DNA from: Selenomonas sp963528755 | GTDB taxonomy: Bacteria; Bacillota; Negativicutes; Selenomonadales; Selenomonadaceae | Direction: 5' to 3' | Assembly (NCBI RefSeq): GCF_963528755.1 | Contig: NZ_CAURXA010000006.1 | Span: 1-64,000, forward strand | DNA length: 64,000 nucleotides | Shown: piece after piece, positions 1 to 8,145 of the stretch | Position numbering within the stretch: the first letter of the stretch is position 1 | Layout of the letters: each line of letters begins with the position of its first letter | The notes under the pieces: generated by a model | What the model saw: only the letters and a program-made list of their open reading frames with translations | What the model was told of the DNA's origin: nothing | The model's database searches: none | Made by a program: the position numbers and the translations under genes

Positions 1-170
1 ACGTCCACATCATCGGCAGCGGCTGCGTCCTGCGCTCGGCGGTGATCTTCTTCTACCTGTCCAACGAGGGCATCTCCATCGTAGGACACGCAGCGAGAAT
101 GGGGCTTCCCGTACCGAAGAAGCTGCAGGAAGCCATGAAGGAGATACGGGAAAAGCAAATGCTCGGATAA
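1..170 (+). CDS. Phage holin family protein, C-terminal part (5' end outside window)
   Basis: An open frame enters from the left edge (first complete codon at 3) and ends with TAA at 168-170, giving 55 visible residues. The tail has a membrane-like stretch followed by SNEGISI, then GRMGLPVPKKL-like residues (here AARMGLPVPKKL). This matches the C-terminus of the phage holin_4_1 type (toxin secretion/phage lysis holins), which normally ends in an amphipathic, Lys-rich segment. Holins form membrane lesions that release endolysin. A strong terminator follows, then recombinase genes, as at the end of a prophage. The family call rests on the C-terminus only. Confidence 0.7.
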   Translation, partial: VHIIGSGCVLRSAVIFFYLSNEGISIVGHAARMGLPVPKKLQEAMKEIREKQMLG

Positions 171-177
171 AGGAACG

Positions 178-214
178 AAGCCCGGCGGGGGAAACTTGCC
201 GGGCTTATTTTTTT
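178..214 (+). terminator. Rho-independent terminator after holin gene
   Basis: Nine-bp arms AAGCCCGGC (178-186) and GCCGGGCTT (198-206) are followed by a run of T ending near 214. It closes the late phage transcription unit before the recombinase cassette. Confidence 0.9.
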
Positions 215-277
215 GATCAAGTGGTGACCACACCAGCTGTATCTGTCCTCTTTTTAATGAAGGGAGTGTGTAATCAA

Positions 278-463
278 ATGAGCAAGGAAGCTGGAAAAAG
301 GGAAATCATCTATCAGATGACCATGCGCACCGCATGGAAAATGGTGCAAAAGGAAGTTCTGTCGAGAGAAGAATATCTCGATTTTGAAACGAAAATGCGC
401 GAGAAATACCGTCCTGTCATTGGCGGTTTATTTTCCGATATAGACTTGCTATCGTGCGGATAG
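278..463 (+). CDS. SHOCT-like small protein of recombinase cassette
   Basis: The protein has 61 residues from the ATG at 278, preceded by an AGGGAG-type ribosome site. A longer in-frame start at 221 lacks such a site. It reads as a helical SHOCT-type domain: KREIIYQMTM, then LSREEYLDFETKMREKY, ending FSDIDLL. Very similar short proteins are known immediately upstream of serine recombinases in Firmicute phages and elements. The molecular role is unknown; accessory or regulatory function for the recombinases is an inference from position. Confidence 0.7.
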   Translation: MSKEAGKREIIYQMTMRTAWKMVQKEVLSREEYLDFETKMREKYRPVIGGLFSDIDLLSCG

Positions 464-497
464 TACGGGAATATAGGCATGGAAAGGAGCGGATGAG

Positions 498-1994
498 ATG
501 AAAATACGGAAGATTGAACGAAGCGCTCCCGCCATGCGTCCGAAACTGCGCGTAGCGGCATACGCCCGTGTTTCTGTGGACACACTGCACCATTCTCTGG
601 CGGCGCAGGTAAGTTTCTACAGTGCGCTGATTCAGCAGAATCCGGAGTGGGAATATACCGGTGTATATGCGGACGAAGGAATCACGGGGACGAGCACAGC
701 CCAAAGAGATGCGTTCAAGCGACTCATTGCAGACTGTGATGCCGGGAAAATTGATCTGGTGCTCGTCAAAAGCATCAGCCGCTTTGCACGAGATACCGTG
801 GATTGCCTGCATACCGTGCGGCATTTGAAAGAACGAGGAATTGCCATTCGCTTCGAGCGAGAGAACATTGATTCCATGTCGGAGGACGGAGAACTTCTCT
901 TGACGCTGCTCGCATCCTTTGCGCAGGAAGAGAGCAGGAGTATCGGTGACAACATCCGATGGGGCGTGCGAAGAAGATTCTCTGAGGGGATTCCGAATGG
1001 TCACAAAGCGCCTTATGGCTATATTTGGGATGGTGAGATGTTCCGCATAGTTCCGCATGAGGGCGAGATCGTCAAGGAGATTTACCGAAGATACCTTGCC
1101 AGGGAATCTGCGTATGCCATCGCCAAAACGCTTGCAGGGCGTGGAATCACGGGTAGGCAGGGAAGAGCAATTGAGCAGACCACGGTAAAGGATATTCTCT
1201 CAAGTATTTCTTATACGGGAACGATGGCTCTGCAGAAAAACTATATCACGGAAGGTCATAGACGGAAGCGTAATAAAGGCGAACTTCCCATGTATCTAGT
1301 GGAAGGAATGTTTGAGCCGCTCATAAGCCGAGGTGATTTCGATAAGGCACAAGAGATACGGAAACGGAGAGCCGCGCAGTCTAGCAATCGGAATCCTGTT
1401 CTTCTTCCGTTTTCCGGAATGGTGAAATGCGGATGCTGCGGAGGTGGATTCAGCAGAAGAACCGCAGGGAAGTATAGACGATGGGGCTGCAACACAAGGG
1501 AACGGCGTGGGATTGATGTTTGCGACAGCCGTCCGATCAAAGAAGAGGAGCTTGTTGCTGCGGTCAGAACCGTCATGGAAAAGGATGATTTCGATGTCGC
1601 TAAACTCAGGCGCAAGGTGTCCAAGATTGTCATTCACGGTGACTGTGTGGAATTTCACCTAACAAATGGTCGCATAAAAAAGACTGCCCGCATCTACAAC
1701 GGGCAGCGTGGCAGCAATCCATTCACGAACAAAGTCTACTGCGCCTCCTGCGGCAGCAAGTGTGAGCGCGATACATGGACGAAGGGAACTAAGGTGTGGT
1801 CTTGCAGTCAGCCACGCACAAAATGCCAACTGAGGAGATTGTTCGAATCCGAACTACAGCAAGCGGCGATTTCACTCTTGGGCGATGGCTACGAGGGCAA
1901 GATTGTGCAAGATATTGCTCGGATTGAAATAGACACGGAAGAAATCATATTTCAACTCAAAGAAGGAGGCGCATACCGATGGCAAAGACAGTGA
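498..1994 (+). CDS. Large serine recombinase 1
   Basis: A 498-residue site-specific recombinase. The N-terminal resolvase catalytic domain carries YARVS (catalytic Ser about 25) and the DEGITGT and FARDTVD blocks. The central recombinase DNA-binding domain (about 170-300) contains PYGY and the IAKTL-type helix. A zinc ribbon follows, with CGCC at about 312 paired with a later CNT...VC. Unusually, a second zinc-ribbon-like segment (CASCGSKC ... CSQPRTKC) lies near 410-450. ATG start at 498 behind AAGGAGCGG. It overlaps the next recombinase by 16 nt, so the two are probably co-translated. It would catalyse integration or excision of the element. Confidence 0.93.
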   Translation: MKIRKIERSAPAMRPKLRVAAYARVSVDTLHHSLAAQVSFYSALIQQNPEWEYTGVYADEGITGTSTAQRDAFKRLIADCDAGKIDLVLVKSISRFARDTVDCLHTVRHLKERGIAIRFERENIDSMSEDGELLLTLLASFAQEESRSIGDNIRWGVRRRFSEGIPNGHKAPYGYIWDGEMFRIVPHEGEIVKEIYRRYLARESAYAIAKTLAGRGITGRQGRAIEQTTVKDILSSISYTGTMALQKNYITEGHRRKRNKGELPMYLVEGMFEPLISRGDFDKAQEIRKRRAAQSSNRNPVLLPFSGMVKCGCCGGGFSRRTAGKYRRWGCNTRERRGIDVCDSRPIKEEELVAAVRTVMEKDDFDVAKLRRKVSKIVIHGDCVEFHLTNGRIKKTARIYNGQRGSNPFTNKVYCASCGSKCERDTWTKGTKVWSCSQPRTKCQLRRLFESELQQAAISLLGDGYEGKIVQDIARIEIDTEEIIFQLKEGGAYRWQRQ

Positions 1995-3592
1995 GAGTCA
2001 TCCCAGCAAGCCCTAAAATCTTTCGCTCTGAGGTTACGGCAGAACCAAGACGGCGTAGGACGGCAGGATATGCCAGAGTTTCGACTGACCATGAAGAACA
2101 GGCTTCCAGTTACGAAATGCAGATGGCACATTACAAGAACTACATTGAGAGTCGTGCCGACTGGGATTTCGTCGGCATGTACTCCGATGAGGGAATAAGC
2201 GGCACGAACACCAAGAAGCGCGATGGCTTCAACCAGATGATTGAGGATGCCCTTGCAGGCAAGATTGACCTCATCATCACCAAGTCCGTCAGCCGATTTG
2301 CAAGAAACACCGTAGATTCACTCCAAAACGTCCGTAAGCTCAAGGAACATGGCGTAGAGATTTACTTCGAGAAGGAGAACATATGGACGTTCGATTCGCG
2401 CGGAGAACTCCTCATAACAATTATGTCCAGCCTAGCTCAGGAGGAAAGCCGCAGTATCTCGGAGAACACCACATGGGGCAAGCGGAAGCAGTTTGCCGAG
2501 GGTAAGACCAGTGTGGGCTACAGCGCATTCCTCGGCTATGACAAGGACTTCAAAATCAACGAAGAACAGGCGAAAATCGTAAGGCTCATCTACAAGCTAT
2601 TCGTCGGCGGACGCTCCTTCTATGCCATTGCCAAAGAATTGGAAAAGCACGGTATCAAATCCCCGTCGTGTAAGGATAAGTGGTACATTTCCACGGTGCG
2701 CTCGATTCTTACCAACGAGAAGTACCGTGGCGATGCACTGATTCAGAAAGAGTACACGGCGGACTTCCTCGATAAGACGCGACGAAAGAACACGGGCGAG
2801 ATTCCGCAGTACTATGTGGAGGAGCACCACGAGGCGATTATCTCGCCGGAATTGTTCGACTTTGTGCAATCCGAGATAAAACGCAGAGAGCAGAACGGCA
2901 AGCACAGCGGCGTGAGCATCTTTGCGAACAAAATCAAATGTGGCTGCTGCGGCGGTTACTACGGGGCGAAGGTTTGGCATTCGACCGACAAATACCGCAG
3001 GGTCATCTACCGCTGCAACAAGAAATATGCTAGCAAGGGAAAGCCGTGCAACACAAGGCATTTGTCGGAAGAGGAAATCAAACAGATTTTCGTCAATGCT
3101 TTGAACTCCTTGGTGGAGGTCAAAGAGAAGGTGATTGTGGAACTTCGGTCATTGATTGACGACGTTTGCCAAACGGTGGAGCTGACTGAGGAGCGTAATA
3201 GAACAGAGCAGGAACTCGGTGTCTTGGCAGAACGCCTTGAAACACTGATTCGCGAGAATGCGCGGGTGGTACAGGATCAGACGGCATATCTGAAACAGGA
3301 AAATGAGATTCGCGCACGCTATCTGGAAAAGCAGGCGCATCTGGCGAGGTTGGATGAGCGAATTGCCGAGAGGGACGGCAAGAGAAATACCTTGGAGAGC
3401 ATGATTCAAGTGGTATATGGTATCAACGGGGAACAGGTTGAGTTTGACGAGCAGCTATGGGGCGGACTGCTCGATCACATTGTGGTCAAGGAGGATGGGA
3501 AGATTACCGTTGTTTTCAAAGGCGGGATTGAGATTGCTGTTGAAGCGTATTATTCATCGAAATGGTATAGAGTAGCTGTGCAATATTTATGA
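1979..3592 (+). CDS. Large serine recombinase 2
   Basis: A 537-residue recombinase with catalytic YARVS (Ser about 35), DEGISGT and FARNTVDS in the resolvase domain. The central recombinase domain (about 190-300) has a YYVEEHHEAIIS block, and a zinc ribbon (CGCCGGYY ... CNKK ... CNTRH) lies near 325-370. A long coiled coil at about 390-475 (E/R/L-rich, ending in QAHLARLDERI) is typical of this family. The start lies inside the previous gene. Paired, different serine recombinases occur in some Firmicute elements and may form a hetero-complex or divide integration and excision; which applies here cannot be told from sequence. Confidence 0.93.
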   Translation: MAKTVRVIPASPKIFRSEVTAEPRRRRTAGYARVSTDHEEQASSYEMQMAHYKNYIESRADWDFVGMYSDEGISGTNTKKRDGFNQMIEDALAGKIDLIITKSVSRFARNTVDSLQNVRKLKEHGVEIYFEKENIWTFDSRGELLITIMSSLAQEESRSISENTTWGKRKQFAEGKTSVGYSAFLGYDKDFKINEEQAKIVRLIYKLFVGGRSFYAIAKELEKHGIKSPSCKDKWYISTVRSILTNEKYRGDALIQKEYTADFLDKTRRKNTGEIPQYYVEEHHEAIISPELFDFVQSEIKRREQNGKHSGVSIFANKIKCGCCGGYYGAKVWHSTDKYRRVIYRCNKKYASKGKPCNTRHLSEEEIKQIFVNALNSLVEVKEKVIVELRSLIDDVCQTVELTEERNRTEQELGVLAERLETLIRENARVVQDQTAYLKQENEIRARYLEKQAHLARLDERIAERDGKRNTLESMIQVVYGINGEQVEFDEQLWGGLLDHIVVKEDGKITVVFKGGIEIAVEAYYSSKWYRVAVQYL

Positions 3593-3686
3593 AACTGTGA
3601 TATAATTTTTATAATAAACCAAGATTGTAATTAACTCACAGATGAAATACATCTGGAAGTGTCAGCGTAAAATGGGGAATAAATAA

Positions 3687-5171
3687 ATGAATTTGACAAT
3701 GAAAATACAAAATATAAAAAATATTACTAATTTAACAATTGACTTTCCGTTAGATAAAGGTCTGTACGCAATCACTGGGGAAAACGGTGCAGGAAAAAGC
3801 ACGCTAATAGCATGTGCATCAACTGTTTTTTACTGGATGCCTATGAATGACTATTTTGGTAGACCAGAAAATGCTTCGATTAAATTCACAATGGGAGCGG
3901 CGACTCGTGGCTGGGTATTTTCAAATAAACAATGGCGGTCGAAAAATTCTGATATCAAAATGAAACTTAGAGGGTTTTACGAAGGAAGCATAATTTTTGG
4001 AAATCGATTTAGAAATACTCGATTTTCTGTAATTCACATTTTAGATAACCTTAAATTTGAAGATATGTCTATTGCCGACGAGTTTGTGAGAGAAAACTTG
4101 GGGGAGATTTTACATAATGACAGTGATTATTACAAAGAACTGTTTATTTTAAAAAGAGCAATTACCAAGGCAAAGAAATTAACAGGCGATCCATACTTCT
4201 ATCGAACAAGTAAAGGCGAATTAATTAACCAAGCACGAATGTCAACGGGCGAGAATTTATTGATTAGTATTTTGCATTCCTTAAATATACTATATAACAA
4301 GCAGAAGCAACGTAATGATGGTTGGCCATGTATAGTTTTTTTAGATGAGATAGAATTGGCATTGCACGCTTCTGCACTTCGACGATTAGTATTATTTTTA
4401 AAGAGAATAGCGGAAGAAATAGATTTAGCGATTTTTTTCTCGACACATTCAATTGAGTTGCTTCGAGAAATTAAAGCGCAGAATATTTACTATCTCCAGT
4501 ATAATGTGGATGATTCACTTTCGATAAATAACCCGTGTTACCCTGCTTATGCAACGAGGAATCTATATAGTGATGACGGCTATGGGAACGATATGGTAAT
4601 CCTTGTTGAGGATGATTTGGCGAAACTCATAATTGAGAGGATTCTAATCGAAAAAAATTTACTTCAAAATATCCGAATAAAAGTTCTTCCGACAGGGGGC
4701 TGGACAAACACAATAATAATGGCCTATGATGTTCTTTCTTCAAGTCTTTTGATGAAAAGCACCAAACTTGCAGTAGTTCTTGATCGTGATATAAAATCAG
4801 AGGTTCCTGCATTCATTAGTAACAACAAGAAATATAGTGGGATTAAACTTGATTATTTGCCGATAAAAAGTCTGGAAAAATTCCTTCGTAATAACTTGTT
4901 TGTAAAAGTAAACAGTGATTTGTTTTCTCTACTTGACAACTATGTCTTTCAAAAAAATCCTTTAAATGCCATCCTAAGAGAATATAAACGAAAAAATAAA
5001 GAAGATGATACAGATGGAAAAATACTTTATGGATATTTACTTAATGAATTGCGATCTATGCGCAAAGATAGAGAAGAGCTTATAGAACTTGTTGTAAAAT
5101 ATATTATGAAGAATGAAACTGATGAACTCGAAGAATTAATTGCATATTTATCCGAAAAAATTAGAGATTAG
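3687..5171 (+). CDS. AAA/ABC-type ATPase with C-terminal TOPRIM-like domain (OLD-like), element cargo
   Basis: A 494-residue protein. Walker A is GENGAGKST (about 31-39). An ABC-signature-like MSTGENL lies near 190. Walker B FLDEIELALH (about 218-227) is followed by FFSTHSIELL. The C-terminal half has ILVEDDLAKLIIE (Glu about 308), VVLDRDIKSE (Asp about 366 and 368) and PIKSLEKFLR, the spacing expected of an OLD-type TOPRIM nuclease domain. OLD proteins are ATP-dependent nucleases, several acting in phage defence. The gene is strongly AT-rich, stands alone between the recombinases and the element end, and has its own leader; this is the usual place for phage cargo. A defence role is inferred. 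Confidence 0.75.
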   Translation: MNLTMKIQNIKNITNLTIDFPLDKGLYAITGENGAGKSTLIACASTVFYWMPMNDYFGRPENASIKFTMGAATRGWVFSNKQWRSKNSDIKMKLRGFYEGSIIFGNRFRNTRFSVIHILDNLKFEDMSIADEFVRENLGEILHNDSDYYKELFILKRAITKAKKLTGDPYFYRTSKGELINQARMSTGENLLISILHSLNILYNKQKQRNDGWPCIVFLDEIELALHASALRRLVLFLKRIAEEIDLAIFFSTHSIELLREIKAQNIYYLQYNVDDSLSINNPCYPAYATRNLYSDDGYGNDMVILVEDDLAKLIIERILIEKNLLQNIRIKVLPTGGWTNTIIMAYDVLSSSLLMKSTKLAVVLDRDIKSEVPAFISNNKKYSGIKLDYLPIKSLEKFLRNNLFVKVNSDLFSLLDNYVFQKNPLNAILREYKRKNKEDDTDGKILYGYLLNELRSMRKDREELIELVVKYIMKNETDELEELIAYLSEKIRD

Positions 5172-5381
5172 TTTTTTCAGTCATATGATGTTACTTACAA
5201 GAGCAATATGATTGTCAAGCATGAAACAAAGTCCAAGAGTATTTAATTAATCTCTTTTGGAACAGATTGAATCTTTATATGCTTGTTTAGTATCCGTTGG
5301 ATTAAAGTTTGCTCCGTTTTTTGCAAAATAGACTTGATCCGAACGAATAATCTTATATTTGAAACGTGGGAGGGAAGACCG

Positions 5382-5543
5382 TTGTTTGCAAAGACCTATG
5401 GTGCGTCGACCCTTGGGATTGATGGACGGATCATTGATGTTGAAGTGGATGTGTCCCCAAGGTTGCCGGGCTTTGCGCTGATGGGGCTTCCCGATACGTC
5501 GGTGAAGGAGTCGAAGGAGCGGGTGACAGTCAATCTCGCTTAA
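5382..5543 (+). pseudogene. Truncated duplicate of comM 5' end
   Basis: From a TTG at 5382 behind GGGAGGGAAG, 53 codons match the start of the intact comM downstream (FAKTYGASTLGIDG versus FAKSYGAVTFGVDG; DVEVDVS; GLPDTSVKESKERV). After KERV the frame jumps to TVNLA and stops, which corresponds to loss of about 15 codons plus everything after. The deletion ends fall in short similar sequences (GCGTGTG and GCGGGTG types). The fragment is clearly diverged from the intact copy, so it is an old duplication or was brought by the adjacent element. It retains a start and ribosome site and may be translated, but lacks all ATPase motifs. Confidence 0.8.
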
Positions 5544-5563
5544 CAAAAAAGAGGTGCAGCCTT

Positions 5564-7093
5564 GTGTTTGCTAAATCGTATGGTGCGGTGACTTTCGGGG
5601 TGGATGGGAAGATCATCGACGTCGAGGTCGATGTTTCTTATGGATTTCCTGCGTTCGACATCGTCGGGCTTCTTGATACGGCGGTGAAGGAATCGCGTGA
5701 GCGTGTGCGCACGGCGATCAAGAATACGGGCGTGAAGCTCAAGCCTGCGCGGGTGACGATCAATCTTGCGCCTGCGGACATACGAAAGGACAGCTCGGGG
5801 CTGGATCTGCCGATTGCCGTCGGGCTGTTGGCGGCGTATGGGTTGATTCCGACAGAGCGCATCGAGCACGCCTTGTTTGCAGCGGAGCTTTCGTTGGAAG
5901 GGGAGCTTCGGAGTGTGCGTGGCGTATTGTCCATGACGGTCGGGGCTAAGGAGCATGGTTTTAAGGAAATCTTCGTTGCGCCGGGCAACGGCAGTGAGGC
6001 ATTGCTCGTCGATGGCATCCGCGTGTATGCGCCGAAAAGTTTGCGCGAGCTGTATGATTTTCTCTTGGGCAAGGCGGAATTGCTTCCATTGGAAGCGACA
6101 CCTGTTGCGGCGTGTGATACAGAAGTGCCTTCGGATGACTTTGCCGATGTGCAGGGGCAGTTCTTCGCCAAGCGTGCTTTGGAAATCGCGGCGGCGGGTG
6201 GGCACAATCTCCTGATGGTCGGCGTGCCGGGCTCGGGCAAGACGATGCTCGCGCGACGCCTGCCGTCGATTCTGCCGCCGATGACGCGGCAGGAGGCGCT
6301 TGAGGTGACGAAGATCTACAGCATCGCGGGGCTCTTGAAGGACGGCAGCGGTCTCGTCGAGACGCGTCCCTTTCGCAGTCCGCATCATACGACGTCGACG
6401 GTGGCGATGATCGGCGGCGGCAGCATCCCGCGTCCGGGCGAGGTGACGCTCTCGCATCACGGCGTGCTGTTTCTCGACGAGCTGCCTGAGTTCGGCAAGT
6501 CGACGCTGGAAGTTCTGCGCCAGCCGTTGGAGGACGGCGCTGTGACCGTGGCACGCGTCAATGCGACTTTGACATTTCCCTCTCGTATCATTTTGGTCGT
6601 GGCAATGAATCCTTGTCCGTGCGGCTATTTTGGCGATAAGGAGAAGAGCTGCGACTGCACGCCGAACGAGATCAAACGCTACACGCGGAAGATTTCGGGG
6701 CCGCTGCTCGACCGCATCGACATTCATGTCCATGTGCCGCGCGTCAAGTACGAGGATATGACATCTGTGGCGAAGGCGGAATCTTCGGCTGTGATTCGGG
6801 AGCGCGTCTTGGCTGCGCGAGAGATTCAGATGGAGCGCTTGCAGGAATGGGGCATATTCTGCAACGCGCAGATGAGTCATGCGATTTTGAAAAAGACGTG
6901 CACCCTTGAACCTGATGCACAAAATCTCTTGGCACAGGCATTCCAAGTCATGAATTTATCAGCACGCTCGTATGACCGCATCATCAAGGTCGCACGCACG
7001 ATTGCCGATCTTGACGGGGCGGCGACGATCGAGGCGAAGCATGTGGGAGAAGCTATACAGCTCAGGGACGATGTGGGGCTGAATGTGGAGTGA
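5564..7093 (+). CDS. comM: ComM/YifB-family Mg-chelatase-like AAA+ ATPase
   Basis: A 509-residue protein of normal family length. GTG start at 5564 behind AGAGGTG. The N-terminal ChlI-like domain has GVDGKIIDVEVDVS and GLDLPIAVGLLAAYG. The AAA+ core has Walker A GVPGSGKT (about 220-227), Walker B LFLDELPEF, and a Cys cluster in NPCPCGYFGD. The C-terminal magnesium-chelatase domain has LSARSYDRI. ComM is a helicase promoting branch migration when transformed DNA is integrated. The broken 5' copy lies only 20 nt upstream, so promoter and leader of this gene pass through it. A TfoX-like gene follows. Confidence 0.95.
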   Translation: MFAKSYGAVTFGVDGKIIDVEVDVSYGFPAFDIVGLLDTAVKESRERVRTAIKNTGVKLKPARVTINLAPADIRKDSSGLDLPIAVGLLAAYGLIPTERIEHALFAAELSLEGELRSVRGVLSMTVGAKEHGFKEIFVAPGNGSEALLVDGIRVYAPKSLRELYDFLLGKAELLPLEATPVAACDTEVPSDDFADVQGQFFAKRALEIAAAGGHNLLMVGVPGSGKTMLARRLPSILPPMTRQEALEVTKIYSIAGLLKDGSGLVETRPFRSPHHTTSTVAMIGGGSIPRPGEVTLSHHGVLFLDELPEFGKSTLEVLRQPLEDGAVTVARVNATLTFPSRIILVVAMNPCPCGYFGDKEKSCDCTPNEIKRYTRKISGPLLDRIDIHVHVPRVKYEDMTSVAKAESSAVIRERVLAAREIQMERLQEWGIFCNAQMSHAILKKTCTLEPDAQNLLAQAFQVMNLSARSYDRIIKVARTIADLDGAATIEAKHVGEAIQLRDDVGLNVE

Positions 7094-7123
7094 TGAGGAA
7101 GTCATGTTGATGGAGGAAGGTTT

Positions 7124-7441
7124 ATGGCATCGACGAAAGAGTATCTGGAGTTCGTATTGGAACAGCTATCCAGTTTGGAAGATATTTCCTATCGTGCTAT
7201 GATGGGCGAGTACATCCTATATTATAAGAAAAAAATCTTCGGAGGAATTTACGATGATCGATTCCTTGTGAAGCCGGTCGAGGCAGCTGTTGTGCATATG
7301 CCGGATGCAGCGTATGAACTGCCTTATGAGGGGGCGAAGGAAATGCTGTTGGTGGATCGTTTGGATGATAAGGCGTTTTTGAGTGAGTTGGTGCGTGCGA
7401 TGTATGAGGAGCTGCCCGCGCCGAGAGAGAAAAAGAAATGA
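7124..7441 (+). CDS. TfoX/Sxy-like N-terminal domain protein
   Basis: A 105-residue protein with the TfoX N-terminal fold: YRAMMGEYILYYKKKIFGGIYDDRFLVKP, matching the usual 'mature/inspect surface features of DNA uptake regulator' small domain, then a region around VDRLDDKAFLSELV. It has no C-terminal TfoX domain. ATG at 7124 behind GGAGGAAGG, 30 nt after comM, so probably co-transcribed. In Proteobacteria TfoX/Sxy activates competence genes; the single-domain proteins of Firmicutes are uncharacterised. Sitting next to comM makes a competence link attractive but unproven. Confidence 0.75.
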   Translation: MASTKEYLEFVLEQLSSLEDISYRAMMGEYILYYKKKIFGGIYDDRFLVKPVEAAVVHMPDAAYELPYEGAKEMLLVDRLDDKAFLSELVRAMYEELPAPREKKK

Positions 7442-7445
7442 AATA

Positions 7446-7474
7446 TTGCTCTATCCGTAAAATAGTGATATAGT
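7446..7474 (+). promoter_or_regulatory. Predicted sigma-70-type promoter of the phosphate-uptake pair
   Basis: TTGCTC (7446-7451), 17-nt spacer, TATAGT (7469-7474), 44 nt before the DUF47 start codon. Confidence 0.55.
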
Positions 7475-7518
7475 GATAGCGAAAGAGTCGATGATTACTG
7501 TATTCTGGGAGGAAACAG

Positions 7519-8145
7519 ATGTTTAATTTCAAGAACAAGGACTCGGAGTTTTTCGACTTGTTCCTCGAAAGCGCCCAGTATTTCCATAAATGCGCTGTGA
7601 TGATGGATGAGGTCATGCAGGACTACAGCAAGGCGGAAGCGAAGATGCGCGAGATCATCGATCTTGAGCATGAGGCCGATGCCGTCAATGACAGGATTAT
7701 TGACAAGCTCAACCAGACATTCATCACGCCGATCGATCGTGAGGATATCTATGCACTCGCCAACGGCTTGGACGATGGCGTTGATTTCCTGCAGGGCACG
7801 CTGCAGCGCGTCGTCATGTATCATATCGCTGGTGTTCGTGACAGCGCGATCGCCCTCACGAAACTCCTCATCGAATGTACGGAGGAGATGATGAAGGCGT
7901 TCAAGCTCTTGAAACATGTGAAAAAGAACCAGAATGAGATCTTAAAGTGTACGCACCGCATCAGCAGTTTGGAGAGCGAAGGGGATCGCGTCTATCGCAA
8001 TGAGGTCGCCAATCTCTTTGAGAATCTCAAAGATCCCATCGAACTCATCAAATGGAAGGATCTTCTGGAATATCTGGAGGATACACTCGATCATTGCGAG
8101 AAGGTCGCGGACATGGTGCGCGGCGTGGTGATGAAGTATGCATGA
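7519..8145 (+). CDS. DUF47/PhoU-like Pit accessory protein
   Basis: A 208-residue all-helical protein of the DUF47 family, related to PhoU. It begins FNFKNKDSEFFDLF, and has the recurring Glu/Asp/His helix patterns of this family (DLEHEADAVNDRI; SLESEGDRVYRN), which bind metal in PhoU-like folds. ATG at 7519 behind GGGAGGAAAC. It overlaps the phosphate transporter by 8 nt, a conserved pairing in many bacteria, and probably modulates Pit activity at the inner membrane. Confidence 0.92.
   Translation: MFNFKNKDSEFFDLFLESAQYFHKCAVMMDEVMQDYSKAEAKMREIIDLEHEADAVNDRIIDKLNQTFITPIDREDIYALANGLDDGVDFLQGTLQRVVMYHIAGVRDSAIALTKLLIECTEEMMKAFKLLKHVKKNQNEILKCTHRISSLESEGDRVYRNEVANLFENLKDPIELIKWKDLLEYLEDTLDHCEKVADMVRGVVMKYA

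Larger units (their letters stand above)
1..5380 (+). mobile_element. End of a prophage or integrative element (holin, SHOCT, two serine recombinases, cargo ATPase)
   Basis: Holin, small SHOCT-like protein and two large serine recombinases are typical of one end of a temperate phage or integrative element. Base composition falls sharply to AT-rich from about 3590 to 5380, then returns to the GC-rich host style at the comM fragment. The left end lies outside the window and the right boundary is uncertain: about 210 AT-rich bases (5172-5381) lie between the cargo gene and the comM fragment. I could not identify an attachment-site core. A small palindrome (CAGATG AAA CATCTG type, 639-655) sits between the recombinase and the cargo gene. 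Confidence 0.7.

Noticed and set aside
1841..1870. GTTCGAATCC string resembling a tRNA T-arm
   Set aside because: It lies inside the first recombinase frame and has no acceptor or anticodon stems around it.
5172..5381. Attachment-site core of the element
   Set aside because: I looked for a short repeat shared with the window's left part or comM and found none that I could defend, since the other end is outside the window.
5540..6946. 468-codon minus-strand frame opposite comM
   Set aside because: Arg/His-rich shadow; comM is complete on the plus strand.
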